From Rehmannia glutinosa (taxonomy: Eukaryota > Streptophyta > Magnoliopsida > Lamiales > Orobanchaceae), in the NCBI GenBank assembly GCA_016081115.2, contig CM071930.1, positions 30,643,641 through 30,707,640 on the forward strand: a stretch of DNA of 64,000 bases, given 5' to 3'. Positions 1 through 11,039 of this stretch are shown here, one piece after another. The translations under genes were made by a program, and so were the position numbers. The notes below the pieces were generated by a model. The model was given only the letters and a program-made list of their open reading frames with translations. It was not told the DNA's origin and made no database searches. Within the stretch, counting starts at the first letter, position 1. Every line of letters starts with the position of its first letter.

Positions 1-1100
1 TTCGAAATCAAATTAATTAGCTAAAATCAATTTAAAACTAAAACTGAAATATTGACTTTTATATAATGTAATTGAAGATTATTAGGATAATTGGTATTTT
101 CTTGGTGTTACCTTATTTGGATAAATGACATGGGTTTGGGCTTGGGAATGAGCTTAAATTTATTTTCCAATGGGCCAATATATAAAATGAAGTCTACAAA
201 AGTAATCTATTAGGCCCATATATAATAAATTTTTTAGATTTTCCCAAAATTTTGAAATCCCTAATTATTAAATAATCAAGCCCTAATTTCTATTTCCCCC
301 CAATTTCTCGAGTACTACAGGTACTCCACTATTGATATTACGCTTGCCTGAGATTACCATAGATCTTGTTATCTTAATATTTGTTGTGATTTGTTGAGCA
401 TCAAGTGCTTTTATTCTATAGTTATTATGGGTTTGAAATGATGGAAGAGTAATGTATATTATTATATGGGAAAAGGGTATAAGACAGGAGAGTGACATGT
501 ATATGATATGCACAAAGAGTATAAGAGAACGAGGAAATCAATTTATAGATTGTAAGAGGATCCCCAAGAGGCTCTTCAAATTAAAAATACTCTTTATTTT
601 AAAAAGTTATCTACGAAAAACTATCTCCAACAAGCTATTTAGTTTTAACTTTTAAATTTAGAGAACCAATTTTCACTCCCCAAATTTGGAGAGCCAATAT
701 CACTCTCCATAATTAATTATAATAAATGTTAATTTCTTCTAATATCCCATTTTATGATTTCTTGCACTTTTTAATGACAATTTCTACAAATCAAAATAAA
801 TTCTAAAATCTCAACATATTTACCATGGAAGAATGCGATTAAAATTTCAGAGATCAATATGAGAACTATATGATTTTAGAAAATGGGTCAAGTTCATATA
901 TACAAGAAAATCGGTCAAGTTAATCCCTTTGGCAATTCTCTGACCTTTTTGGTTTCTCCTTTCAAGTTCATATTCTAAAATCTCAACATATATTTTGGCA
1001 ATCCTCTAACATAATATGGGTCAAAAATAAAAATAAAAAAAACAAGCTATATGTATGTATATGCATTGTGTGATTTTAGAAAATGAATTTTCAAGCTACT
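1..1100. other. AT-rich stretch with no gene recognised
   Basis: No coding signal is seen on either strand. The short open frames are low-complexity and contain no domain I recognise. The part around 540-720, with repeated 'gagagccaat'-like phrases, has the look of a decayed MITE but no ends could be defined. Some of this stretch may belong to the PIF/Harbinger element whose ORF1 starts at about 1101. Confidence 0.5.
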
Positions 1101-1908
1101 ATGGAAATAGATCTCAACCGGAGTGAAAATCCAAAATTTTCAACTCAGTTTTTCAACTCCTCTTGTACTAAATACTCTGTCAGAATCCAACTCTAAAAAA
1201 TCAAGAGATGTCAACTTTAGTGTGGAAGAGGATCTCCTCGTCGTATCAGCATGGCTCAATACAAGTTTGGATTCAATACATGGAAATGAACAGAAACACA
1301 AGACATTTTGGCAATGATATTAGGAATATTTTCACAAATACAAAAGGTTTAATTTGCTTCTGAGCATACACAAGTTTTTTTGATGAATCGATGGTCATCA
1401 ATTCAATTGGCTACAAATAAATTTTGTGGATACCATGCCCAAATTGAATCCAGACATCAGAGTGGTGTTAATGAGCAAGATAAGATATAATACAATATAT
1501 AATTCTCATATCCAATTTTTTTTACAGATTTATATTATGCTTCAAGTTTATTTTTCTCATTTTGCAGATTCTAATTTCGTGGATTTGGAGAGACCATCCA
1601 GAAGAAAAGCCGAAAAGGATCAAAAGAAGATAAATAATAGAGATATTGAAAATGAGCCACGTTCATGTCTTTCTTTGATACAAACTCTGAGAGAAAAAAA
1701 GAAGCAATTCAATGAAAAGAAGATAGAAATGTTTGAAAGACAATTTGCTCAAGAACAAGAGAGACTCGCACATGATCAAGAAAAGTTTCGATTGAAACAA
1801 ATGAAAGAGGATGAAAGGATAATGATGATTGATACAATTAGAATGCCCAAAATGCTTGCGAATTGGTATAAGCAACGACAAATGGAAATTATGTCAAAAA
1901 AATTGTGA
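1101..1908 (+). pseudogene. PIF/Harbinger ORF1-type Myb-like / NAM-associated protein, broken
   Basis: The reading frame breaks several times. Around 1200-1316 it gives a Myb/SANT-like start (VNFSVEEDLLVVSAWLNTS, then GNEQKHKTFW). After stops near 1316-1325 a second frame reads EYFHKYKRF. A third frame near 1381-1470 reads MNRWSSIQLATNKFCGYHA. From 1568 to 1905 there is a charged coiled-coil tail rich in Glu, Lys and Gln. This order (SANT-like head, then a NAM-associated C-terminal domain) is that of plant proteins often annotated 'glutathione S-transferase T3-like', which are ORF1-type partners of PIF/Harbinger transposases. Stops and frame changes make this copy a pseudogene. The transposase remnant lying convergently at 2593-2692 supports the element assignment. 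An in-frame first Met at 1101 is plausible. Confidence 0.7.
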
Positions 1909-2592
1909 GAACAATATGCATGTTCAACTATTGCATTGTAGTATTTGGTAATATTTTAGCTTTTGGTGAAGATTCCGGATAACAAGAAAAAATTCTCTGG
2001 TTATCTATTTGTGGTTGTTGAAATATTTCATGTGGCTATTTTGTTAATCTAGTTTTTGACAATGCATAATATTGTTATTGCCTGATTTCTTTGGTTATCA
2101 TTCTTTAGTTAGTTTCGTAAATGTAGTGGCACACTAGCATTTTTGTAATGACAATGAACCATCACTCAATTATTATATGATTAAGAAACCAAAAGCAAAG
2201 GCATTTGATGGTCCTATAGCAGGGCTATATGCAGTCAAACAGGAAAAACCAACAAAATACTGAAACATATCGATTTTATTTGTTTATCATAGTCATCCCC
2301 AAACCAAAAAAAGGAACATGAAAAATTTGCTGCTTCTGAATTATGTAGACAACATGATGCAATACCAAAACAACTAAAAAAGATCATTACATAAATAATA
2401 CACATTTTGTTGCAAAGGGAAGATTTAATGCTAAGTAATCAAGTTCAAATGGAGAATTAAAATTACTAAATCAGTTAAGAAACTAAATACAACAACAAAA
2501 AGTCATAAGTTGCTGCACTTTGTCTTCCATCAAAATTGCTCAATGGCCACGCTCATTCTAGAGAAGAACATGATGGAGATCTACAAATATCA
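1909..2592. other. Noncoding interval between the two Harbinger remnants
   Basis: No open frame of interest. It lies between the 3' end of the plus-strand ORF1 remnant and the stop codon of the minus-strand transposase remnant, so it is probably the convergent intergenic part of one PIF/Harbinger element. Confidence 0.4.
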
Positions 2593-2692
2593 TCATTGAG
2601 CCCCATGTATCTGCCATATGTGCTCAATAAGGTCTGTTTGGAGTTGAGAATGAATATTTATATCCTTAATTCGATGATGGCATTGAATAAAT
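2593..2692 (-). pseudogene. PIF/Harbinger transposase, C-terminal tail only
   Basis: The last ~33 codons of a minus-strand frame read FIQCHHRIKDINIHSQL followed by QTDLIEHIWQIHG and a TGA stop at 2593-2595. This resembles the C-terminus of plant Harbinger (DDE_Tnp_4 / ALP1-like) transposases, which ends with a 'YRxIRDxxxHxxLxxDLxEHLWxxxG' pattern. The reading is cut at 2693 by the end of an LTR, so the catalytic DDE part is missing from the window. With the plus-strand Myb-like ORF1 at 1101-1908 this makes a convergent two-gene PIF/Harbinger layout. The call rests on a short stretch remembered from the family, so confidence is moderate. Confidence 0.55.
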
Positions 2693-3337
2693 TGTAAGTC
2701 CAAGCGGCTACGATAATCAAGAGGGGGGGTGAATAGATTATCTTCATCTTTTCGATTTTGCCCTCTTTTTCGAATCAATTACGCCAAGACAATAATAAAG
2801 GTGCGGAATGTAAACAACACGCGTCGATTTATAGAGGTTCAACCCACCTAGGGCCTAATCCTCTACCACCCCAAAGATCTCCTGGGATGGATTTCAAAAA
2901 GAAAAAGATTTTATTAATTTCTAAAATTAATACAACACCTTACAACATCACCTTGAAGAGCACCACACTCTTCTACAACACCACCTTTGAGATTACCACA
3001 ATCTCTCTTGAAGATTACCACAATCTCCAATGGCACCTTGTGAAGATTACCACAATCTTCAACCTTGAAGAATACCAAATTCTTCAATACCTCAAGAGCA
3101 CCACACTCTTGAAACACCTATCACCTAGATCACCCAAGTGTATTCTTTCCACAAGAATACTCACAAGGATGTCTTGTGTTGAATGATGACAAAAATCAAG
3201 ATTACAACTCAATAATGAATATTACAATTTGAGTGCAAGTGTAATCAAGAAATAAAGCCTAGACCTCAAGATGTGAAAGTGAAATACTTAGGCTATAAAT
3301 ACAACAAGAGTGTTGAATATGAAAGCTTGGAAACACT
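2693..3337 (-). mobile_element. Truncated LTR (same family as 26635-27878)
   Basis: The sequence starts TGTAAGTCCAAGCGGCTACG and runs parallel to the LTR at 26635-27878, including the 'CACCTTGAAGATTACCACAATC' type short repeats at 2940-3120. Similarity fades at about 3337, where the noncoding region of a MULE begins. Read on minus, the LTR ends ...GGACTTACA. No tRNA primer site follows at 2680-2692, so this is a fragment rather than a full element. It appears to have replaced the distal half of both the Harbinger transposase gene and the MULE. Confidence 0.7.
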
Positions 3338-5138
3338 ACACAAGCAAGTGATATTATGATGTATGCATAAATTATGTTCTTCATATGCTGCATGTCAACA
3401 CTATACAAGCAAGACGAAATATAATGAATGCATTGGTTAGGCCTAGTTACCTATTAGTGTTGTATGTTGCATCGAATGAAATGACATCTCCGAATGCGGC
3501 GTAGTTTATCCTGCATATTAGATCAGCCCAAAATAGTCTGGTCAATTGTTCATTTTCGTCGACGTCGTAGTTGAATGCCATACCGTGACTAACTTCCATC
3601 TTCTTGAGAAACCTATCTATGAGTAGTTGTGCATCGGCGCTGCTAATATATGCTTTCAACTCTCTTTTGAAATTCTTAAAATCAATTTGCAAGGCACCTG
3701 TATTAGAGTACCCCCCAACCATTTGTGTATACAATCGATGAGATTTTGCGTTCCCAATATTTGCTTTCGCACAGTTTATGATGAATTGCTGGTGTCCAAA
3801 ATTGAGGTTTCTGTTAACCTTCAAAAATTTCTGGAACTTATCTGGTATGAGACTATGTGTGTGCCGCTCCTCAAAGTGTTTTACCTTGTATCTTCCGTTT
3901 TCAACAAATTCGAATATACAACGATCATTGCATCCGACTCGTCCTGAGGTTCTATGTCTGGGTTCAGAACTTTCACCGGTGTCGCTAGATTTGCTGTTAT
4001 CCTCTCTCTGTGATTTTGCAACATGTTGGAACCCCTCTTTGTTGCATACAATGTATTGCACGCGTATTATTTCACTCCGGAAGTGTTTTGTTGTACTTAT
4101 TCGAACATCAAAACCAACACTTTGGCCATATTTTCTGTAGAATTGCACCCCCTCAGCCAAATTATCAAAGACCATTGATTGTTTAGGTTTGATTTGTTGT
4201 TCACATTTAGGTATCCAGTACTTCGTAGAGTCACCCGATATTTCAAGTCGTTCTCGAGGTATATTCATGTTGCTCCCTGGCATATAGGTGACAATAAGTT
4301 ATTTTAGCAGTTTTTTGCTTGTTAATATGCATTACTCAGTGTCTTCATAAGCAATCATAGTGTCTTCATATCATATTATCATGAAACACACTTGTGTTTA
4401 CAAGCAACATAACAATACTACATAAGCAGAAACGCTTTCCTTCATAAGCAACACATCAATTATTCACATGCATGATTTTTGAGAGCACGTTTTCATGATA
4501 ATTTTTGCGCTTTTAACACTCTAACGAAGTAATGCTCTTCATAAGCGATATAATGATACTACGTAAGCAGACAAAGGTGCATTCATATGCAAATATACGA
4601 CTATAGAGTTTTGTTGAGAGTTTTTTTTAGAATTATGAATTGCGTTGCAGATTAGCTAGCATCATATTGCGATATTGATTTATATCTACATAATATGATC
4701 AATATCATACATACCTTCTCCAAGCGATGTGAGAAATCCTTCTTCAAATATGTTGTTCATCTCTTCTGCATGCATCATGCTACGCGATTGATTCTCCATA
4801 AAATTACGCAGCAAAAATTGTGTTCTACTCAAGCTAGCGATGCTGGTTCACCTTATTCCACGAGAAGCGCTCGATGAAGAAGAAGGAAGAGAAGAAGAGA
4901 AGGAAGAGGTCACACTGATTTTGCTGGATCGATTTGGAGAAGATCATGATTATAAAGGTAACATAATCCATTTTTGTTGGGGAATTTTGTGGGATTACAA
5001 ATTTGCCCCTCTCCCTATTTTGTAGCGTGTTAATTTGCAGGTTTTCAATCTAAAATCACAACCATTAAAAATACTAGATATGTGGCTAGGATTGGTGCCT
5101 ATGGACTTACCCTATGAGGTAGTCTCATATAACCCCCT

Positions 5139-5144
<6 letters not shown>
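3338..5144 (-). mobile_element. Mutator-like element (MULE1), one end and half the transposase
   Basis: The right end reads (from outside, minus strand) ATAGGGAGGGGGTTATATGA and is followed inside by CAATCCTAGCCACA, also present inside the right end of the 49733-51237 element. It abuts a (TA)n tract at 5141-5175. The left end and the transposase catalytic core are missing because the LTR fragment at 2693-3337 cuts in. The intron-like parts at 3340-3450 and 4300-4710 contain many variants of 'ACTACATAAGCAAC', a motif that recurs in the other MULEs of the window. Confidence 0.8.
3451..4799 (-). pseudogene. FAR1-type MULE transposase, N-terminal part
   Basis: Two exons can be joined. Exon 1 is 4715-4799 (ATG at 4799, 85 nt, donor GAAG|GTATGT). 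Exon 2 is 3451-4276 (acceptor ATGCCAG|GG). They join in frame as ...LGEG-SNMNIPRERL. The protein has a FAR1-type DNA-binding region (EGVQFYRKYGQSVGFDVR, then CIFEFVENGRYKVKHFEERH), the linker DFKNFKRELKAYISSADAQ, and the block FNYDVDENEQLTRLFWAD. It ends at the first catalytic Asp region of the MULE DDE domain (FGDVISFDATYNTNR). A donor (AATAG|GTAACT) follows and the rest of the gene is gone. The surviving ~300 codons are uninterrupted, but the second catalytic Asp, the Glu and the SWIM finger are absent, so it cannot be an active transposase. The other copy at 60660-63708 shows what is missing. Confidence 0.8.

Positions 5145-5175
<31 letters not shown>
5141..5175. repeat. (TA)n microsatellite at a MULE/LTR junction
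   Basis: A run of alternating T and A sits exactly between the outer end of MULE1 (...CCCTAT) and the gypsy-type LTR. The same arrangement, an element end abutting a TA tract, recurs at 16167-16194, 52402-52480, 52829-52861 and 54388-54405. Confidence 0.9.
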
Positions 5176-5177
<2 letters not shown>

Positions 5178-5859
5178 TGATGTAAAAGTTATAATATATT
5201 AATACTAGTTTAAATTTAATGTGTAGGCAACAAGAATTTTTGGGAATAGAACCTTGCACTGTTTCATCTCATTATACGCTACATTTCGAGGTAGGGGTTT
5301 TCTAATTCTATTGTCCTCGTTAAATGCATGATATGTGTTACTTAATAATTATGCAACAATGTGCTACGTGTCTATAGTCATGTGGGACCATACAGAGGTA
5401 TGGGGCATAAAAGTTTTCTCCGGTGAAATTGCGGAAGTGCGAGCTATATTTCAATGTCATATCTACAGTTAAATTTTCAATTTTAAGCATGTTATTATGT
5501 GGTGTGTATTGTGTATTTTGCTTGGACCAATGACTCCTACTGAGCTATTGAATGTTAACCCCAAAATAAATTTTTATTTCATATTGATGGAGTTGGTGGG
5601 ACACGTGGAGGCGGTGACCCAAAAAATAAAAAATTAAAATAATGAATTTTATTTTTGTATTTTCTTTGTTGGACATTTTTACTATTTAGAATTAAAATTT
5701 GTTTATGGGATAACTTTTTGGATTATGATTTAATAGTTTTTATATTATTCTTTAATTGATAAATGATCTTTGGAATACTTAGAAATCACGTTTTTATAAA
5801 TCGCACTATCATTTTAAAAATCGTTTGTTATTTTGAAATTATAAAAACGGGATGTTACA
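5176..5859 (+). mobile_element. Ty3/gypsy-type LTR, first copy
   Basis: The stretch is closely similar to 16195-17756 once a Cassandra insertion is removed from the latter. It begins right after the TA tract and ends ...AACGGGATGTTACA. Five bases downstream is TGGTATCAGAGC at 5864-5875, the standard primer binding site for initiator tRNA-Met, which fixes this as a 5' LTR on plus. The exact left edge is obscured by the TA tract. Both copies may be the two LTRs of one element, with everything from 5860 to about 16165 being internal or nested. Confidence 0.7.
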
Positions 5860-5863
5860 TAAG

Positions 5864-5875
5864 TGGTATCAGAGC
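5864..5875 (+). other. tRNA-iMet primer binding site
   Basis: The 12-mer TGGTATCAGAGC is complementary to the 3' end of plant initiator methionine tRNA and stands 4 bases after the LTR end at 5859. Confidence 0.85.
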
Positions 5876-6152
5876 AGGTCGACGTTTCTGTAGACTCGTA
5901 AAAAATATCTTCTTTAAAATTAGGGTAAATATAATATATATATATATATATATAAAGGGTTGCCTACCTCCACATGTTATGTCAACTCCAATCAAGGTAC
6001 ATATTTTTCATAGCAACAGTTACATGATAAACCGTCAATTCAATTTAGTAATACATGAATCATAATTTGTAGTTCTCTTATGATATAAATATTAATGTAC
6101 CTTTTGTAATCTTATAAACGAACATGTATGACTTTTAACATTAAACTAGTAG

Positions 6153-6637
6153 ATGGCTAAAAGATACAGAAGCACCGCTAGAAAATTTGTTATAAATTGG
6201 CCACATGACCACCCGACTTTTAGGCTGGATCGATATTTCCAGTATAGAAAGAAAGATAGTGACAACATGGGGAATTTCATTGTAATAATTCACCAGGAAT
6301 GACTTCAAATCAAAGACCTCCCAGGGGCACCAAATGACTATGGTGCGACTTGTAGGACAATTGATAAGATGCCCGACTTGTGGAAGGTTAAGGGTTAACA
6401 AGTATTGGCACAGCTGTAACATATGACAAAAACCGTCAGGAGTCCAAACTCGATTATGGTGGGTTCACGACCTTAATGTTCAGCAAGTGGGTTACCCATG
6501 TGGCCATAGACCAGCCTGTGGGGGAACTTGTGAGGGCATCCGTGGAGAAGCCTGAAGAAGAGTCTGAGAAAGAGTCTGATGATGAACCTGAAGAAGATCA
6601 TGTTGAGGAAGTAGCTGAAAGTTCTGCCGGGGGATGA
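6153..6637 (+). pseudogene. Degraded ORF inside the gypsy-type element, function unknown
   Basis: A frame opening with ATG at 6153 runs 52 codons to a TGA (basic start MAKRYRSTARKF). A second frame from about 6396 to the TGA at 6635 reads KWVTHVAIDQPVGELVRAS followed by a tail of Glu, Asp and Ser. The change from basic to acidic suggests one former protein of at least 150 residues broken by a frameshift. I do not recognise the family. Its position downstream of an LTR and primer site suggests a retrotransposon-borne reading frame. Confidence 0.3.
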
Positions 6638-6965
6638 TCGCCACGATGTGGCATAAATTTAAATAAAACCTCATGTATTCCTTTGCTTATTAAATAAAGA
6701 TGCATCATAAATTAATAAAAATATTACATTATTATTACATTGGTGTTGTAAGACTGTTTTACTTTAGTTCCTTGATGATTTAGTTCAGAATTCGACAAAT
6801 AGGTTTAAACCATATATTAGAGAAAAACCAAATAATAAGATTGAATCAATGTAAACTTATGGGTTACTTTTCACCTTATAATTTTTGTGAATTAGATAAA
6901 TTTTCATTAAGCTTATGGGTTACATGCCTTAGATATAGTTTTACGAAGACGATTTATTTTATGAG

Positions 6966-7731
6966 ATGGCACCAGAACGTGGTAATCGGAACCGAAACCA
7001 GAACTTGTAACGACACAGCCGCTAGAAATGCCCCGATTCAAGGCAATACGAGAGATTTGGCAACCATAGTAGCCAACCTCGTCATCATTGTTAGGGATGT
7101 CAATCGGCAGGCGGGCGGAGCGGGGAGCGATCCCCATCCCCGTCCCCGCGATCGCGGGGAATCCCCGTCCCCGTTCCCGCGAGACACACGGGGAAAAATT
7201 TCCCCCCATCCCCGTCCCCGTGGGGATTCCCCGCTTTAATATTTTTTTTTTGCAAAAATTTATTTTTTTTATAAAAATTATCATTTTTAATATTAATAAA
7301 TTATATAAAAAAACTAATAAACCATTCATTAATAAAATAAATTAAATATTTTTGTCATTTTTCATATTTAATGTGAATATATTTATAATATATTATATAT
7401 ATTATAAATATTATATTATTTATTTAATAAGCGGTTCCCCCGGGAACTAAGGCGGGATCCCCACGGGCGGGCGTATGATCCCCGTCCCCGCCAACGGGGA
7501 GAAATATTTCCCCGTCCTCGTCCCCACGGGGGAAAATTTCGGGGAATTCCCGCCCCGTGCGGGGTGGATCCCCGCGGGGAACGGGGATTCCCCACCCCAC
7601 TGCCATCTCTAGTCACTGTAGTGCAAATCTCGACTCAACACAATGTGGTTAATAACGAAAATTTTGCTAAAATCTTGACGAAAATAAGTGCAACTAATGT
7701 TAATTCTTCCAAAAATCATATCTTTACCTAA
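6966..7731 (+). pseudogene. Gypsy gag-like remnant, split by a hAT element
   Basis: An ATG at 6966 opens MAPERGNRNRNQNL and stops after 14 codons. A polar Asn/Arg-rich start of this sort is common in plant gypsy Gag proteins. The flanking sequence resumes after the hAT insertion at 7612 and is cut at 7732 by the copia element. Coding capacity is lost. The assignment is weak and depends mostly on the LTR and primer site upstream. Confidence 0.3.
7092..7611. mobile_element. hAT-type nonautonomous element with GC-rich arms
   Basis: The ends are TAGGGATGTCAATCGG and, read inward from the right, TAGAGATGGCAGTGGGG. The flanking octamers are ATCATTGT (7084-7091) and GTCACTGT (7612-7619), an 8-bp target duplication with two transitions. 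The outer ~140 bases on each side are packed with 'GGGGATTCCCCGTCCCCG'-type palindromic phrases, while the centre (7225-7430) is almost pure A/T. Open frames read through the GC-rich arms on both strands are products of the repeat, not genes. Confidence 0.75.
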
Positions 7732-9322
7732 TGTAGGTCCCAAGGGTGTGGTGTAAGGTTAAGAAGGGGGTTTGAATAAACCTTACTAAATTTTTGATTT
7801 TAGTCATTTTAAATAGTTCAACGAGTTGACTCAAATCGATTGTGTCCTTGGGGACAAATAAATTGGCTATTCAAATTAAGTTACCCACTCAATGCACTGA
7901 TAGAGTCATTATAGTATAACTCCCGCCGCTTAAGTCAAATACTTAACTTGGCTGATTTGGTTTTTAACAGCGGAAGACTTAACACCCTTTGATTGGTTTA
8001 AAGCTTGTTTTAAACACTTTTTTTAGCACTTAGTTATTTATCAGTTGGATAGCAAATATTAATCATCATCAAATATAAAATAGATATGCAGGAAAGTAAA
8101 TGTTGAAAGTAAATTGACACAAGTATTTTTATAGTAGTTCGAAGATGGGGTAATTCTTCTAGTCCACTCTTCTCCAACTCCTAGAGGAATCCACTAAGTA
8201 ACAGACCAATTTACAAAGCGGTTATCAGTCTGGAGACAACCTTGATCACACAGCTGGCTTCTCTTGCGACTCAGCTTCTTCACGAGGCGGCTGCCTGGCT
8301 TCTACAGCTCACTTCTCAAGTTCTTGGATTTGATCACGAAGTCCTCCAACAAACTTGATACTTGGTTCGACCTTGAACCTTTCTACAATCCTTCAACTTG
8401 GAAAGTAGACCCCTTTTTGATCTTCAAATGTTTTCCTCTTCAACAGATTGAAGTTATCTCTCCTTCACAGCTTGTGTTGGATCGAGTTTCTTCGAGTTTT
8501 AGGCTTGAGGAATTTCTTGATAAGCTTTGAGAATATTGCAGGTTAATTGCTTGAATATTGCTTAAAAGATCAGTGTCATTCGTAACCTTTTCTCAAATGC
8601 TTCCTCAACCTTTTATAGTGCACATTTGAAATTTGCCCGTTGAAGAGATAGGCTAGTTTTAAATGTCACTTTGTGTTCGTTGGCTTGTCTTGTCTTGGTC
8701 TGCAACCCTTGTGATGTTGACCTTTCCTCGTATTGGCTTGTTTTGTCTTGGTCTGCAACCCTTGTGATGTTGATCTTTCCTCGTATTAAATGGCGTTCCA
8801 TCTTTGCAGGTCCTGACACAAGATACAATGTTTCCCATTGGCTCATTCCTTTTGCACAATTCTGGGCCAAACACTTTAAGACCTGGAAGCTTGACATATT
8901 AATATATCGAGTAATATTCTTGAATTTATTCCAACGGATCTAAGTTAGTTGTCTTGGCTTGACTGTTGCCTTTACCCCAGGTGACTTGAGTCTGCTTCAA
9001 TCATGAGATTGACTCAACTATCACTTTAACTGATAGACTTGGCTTCTTGACTTGACTTGACTGACACTTCTCACAGTTGTTCCTCAATTGACTCTTCTTC
9101 AGTCGAGTCCTTGACTTTCTTCTAGGCCATACTCAACTGACACACAGCAGAGTCTTCATTGCAGTTCATAGTTGACTTCTTGTAATATTGAATTAGCTGA
9201 CTTAAATCAGCTCTTCCAGTCCTATCTATTATAATGCAGAATTGCAAGGAAAATGGGGTGCCAACTTCCTAGTCTAAGTTTTACATGGTATAATCAAAAT
9301 CTAACAAATAAATTTTCTAACA
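7732..9322 (-). repeat. 3' LTR of the copia-like element
   Basis: Begins TGTAGGTCCCAAGGGTG and ends TTTTCTAACA on plus. It pairs along its length with 13849-15381. It carries an extra 53-bp tandem duplication (8680-8732 and 8733-8785) that is single in the other LTR, which accounts for much of the length difference. Confidence 0.9.
8680..8785. repeat. 53-bp tandem duplication inside one LTR
   Basis: Two adjacent near-identical units beginning TTGGCTTGT and ending TTTCCTCGTA differ by a couple of transitions. The sister LTR has one unit (about 14802-14855). The duplication therefore arose after insertion of the element. Confidence 0.85.
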
Positions 9323-9337
9323 ATTTCCCCCTTTTTG
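9323..9337 (-). other. Polypurine tract of the copia-like element
   Basis: Read on minus this is AAAAAGGGGGAAAT directly before the LTR start TGTTAG, the usual site where plus-strand DNA synthesis is primed. The preceding GGCATCATC context is typical of plant copia elements. Confidence 0.8.
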
Positions 9338-9701
9338 ATGATGCCAAAACTTAAAACATATAACATAAGTAAACAACAAGAATACGAGCAGTGTAGTAAC
9401 AAAGAATGTATGCTTTTGAATAATCATTTTATTGATCATAGCATTCTTGTCCTTTACAAAGCTGTTTACAATAAGTATCAGAGCTTTATACAAGTATGAC
9501 AATACAACGTATATCTAAGCTAAGATACATAGAGAATAAATATTACTGGGAAATTCACAGAGCTTATTACAGAAGACTTACATTTATGTATTTATAATAA
9601 TGTAAAGTACATGAAGGGGTTCGCAGCACACTTCAATGCCTTTGTTGCTTCCTTCTTCTCCTCTTCCTTTATTCTACCTATCGCTTCTTCTTCTCATAAT
9701 C

Positions 9702-11035
9702 TCATTTAGCAGCAGGGTCATCCCTTCGCTGCCTCTCAAGCCATTCTCGATTGGCTCTCTCATTCTCTTCCTCTTGCCTTCTATTGGCTTCAGCTAAATT
9801 GCGTGCAACCTCAAGGTTAGCAAAATGGTCATGTCCAGCCCAGTATGTGATCCATTTCTTCTGTGAATCAACATACATATCATCCTTTGGTCTTGGCCGT
9901 GGTTGAGAACCTCTTCCACCGCCACCAAATTTTCCCTTTCCTGACTCAACTCCTCTTCCTCTGGGAGTATACTGTATTGAAGCCTTTAACTTTTTAGCTG
10001 AGTGACTGCTGGAAGTTGGTTGTTTGTCAGCTGATTTGCATACATCCAATCCCTTCTCCCAATACACATCCCAAGCTTGAGGCAGAGTCATTCCTTGAAA
10101 ATAACCTTATGCTTCTAGAGTTTGAAACTCCTCTAGAGATCTGGGCTCAGATCCAGCATCAGGCATAACAATTACTTCATGATTTCTTGAACGCGAGCTG
10201 ACTGTTTCTTAGCTACTTTCTCGAATGCAATAAGTAGGTTTTGGGGTAGCTTGCTGAGAATGGAAACTGTGACTTCACCTAGCTGTGGGGTTTCAGCATA
10301 TATCAATTTCAAAGGAAGATTTTTCGAACTTCCTTCCCTCTCAGTTTTGTCACCTCCTTTCTTCGCCTCTTCTTTTAATCCCTTTAGGGCCCCATCTTCC
10401 CCATTTTTGGCATCATCACCAAATGAAAGGGTTAGCCCAGGGAATAAACCACTCAGGAGAAAATCCAGTCGGCTGATGGTAGAATCCTACTTTGAGTCTG
10501 CTGCGGAGTGAGCTTTTCGGAACTCTGACTGAGTAGCCTTCGACTCAGCTGTCACCAATTTCATCTCTGCCAGTAGAAGACGAACTTTTCATTCATGCTA
10601 TTCTCTAGGCGAGTAATTCTGGTCTGGTGATAGTACTTAAGCAGATCCATATCTGACTTGTGGGCGGTTTCCATCCTGACCATGTATTCCTTCATTCTCT
10701 GCTGAAACATAGAAGTGTCCGCACTCCATACTAGAATCTTGGCAAATAGGGCCTTGAAGTAGCAAACCTGCTCCGAACGCATGACAGTTTGATGTGCAGC
10801 ACATTCCCTTATTAGAACGATAATCCCTCTCAAATCAGCAGCGGGGGCAGGTGCCTTCTTTGACTTGGTTGTTGGGGCAGGGGCGGGCAGGCTTCGATGT
10901 AGCTGCTCTCTTCTTAAAGGTAGGCTTTGGTGAGAGAGCTGGGGAGGTCTCAATTATGTCTTCAATAGGGTCAGCTGATTCTCCCTCACTGGTATCTGTC
11001 TTTCTTGCATGGGCCTTCTTCTGCGCTTACACATT
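9702..11035 (-). pseudogene. Unrecognised reading frame near the 3' end of the copia-like element
   Basis: Three minus-strand blocks probably belong to one former protein. The first, about 11035-10860, is Lys/Ala-rich with acidic patches (GESADPIEDIIETSPALSPK). The second, 10953-10561, contains MFQQRMKEYMVRMETAHKS and a helical region. The third, 10091-9702, has a PRGRG...GGGGRGSQPRPR low-complexity segment and ends in a strongly charged EEENERANREWLERQRRDD helix. Frame changes and stops separate them. Some plant copia lineages carry an extra ORF between pol and the 3' LTR, and the position fits, but I do not recognise the protein. Function is unknown. Confidence 0.4.
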
Positions 11036-11039
11036 CAAG

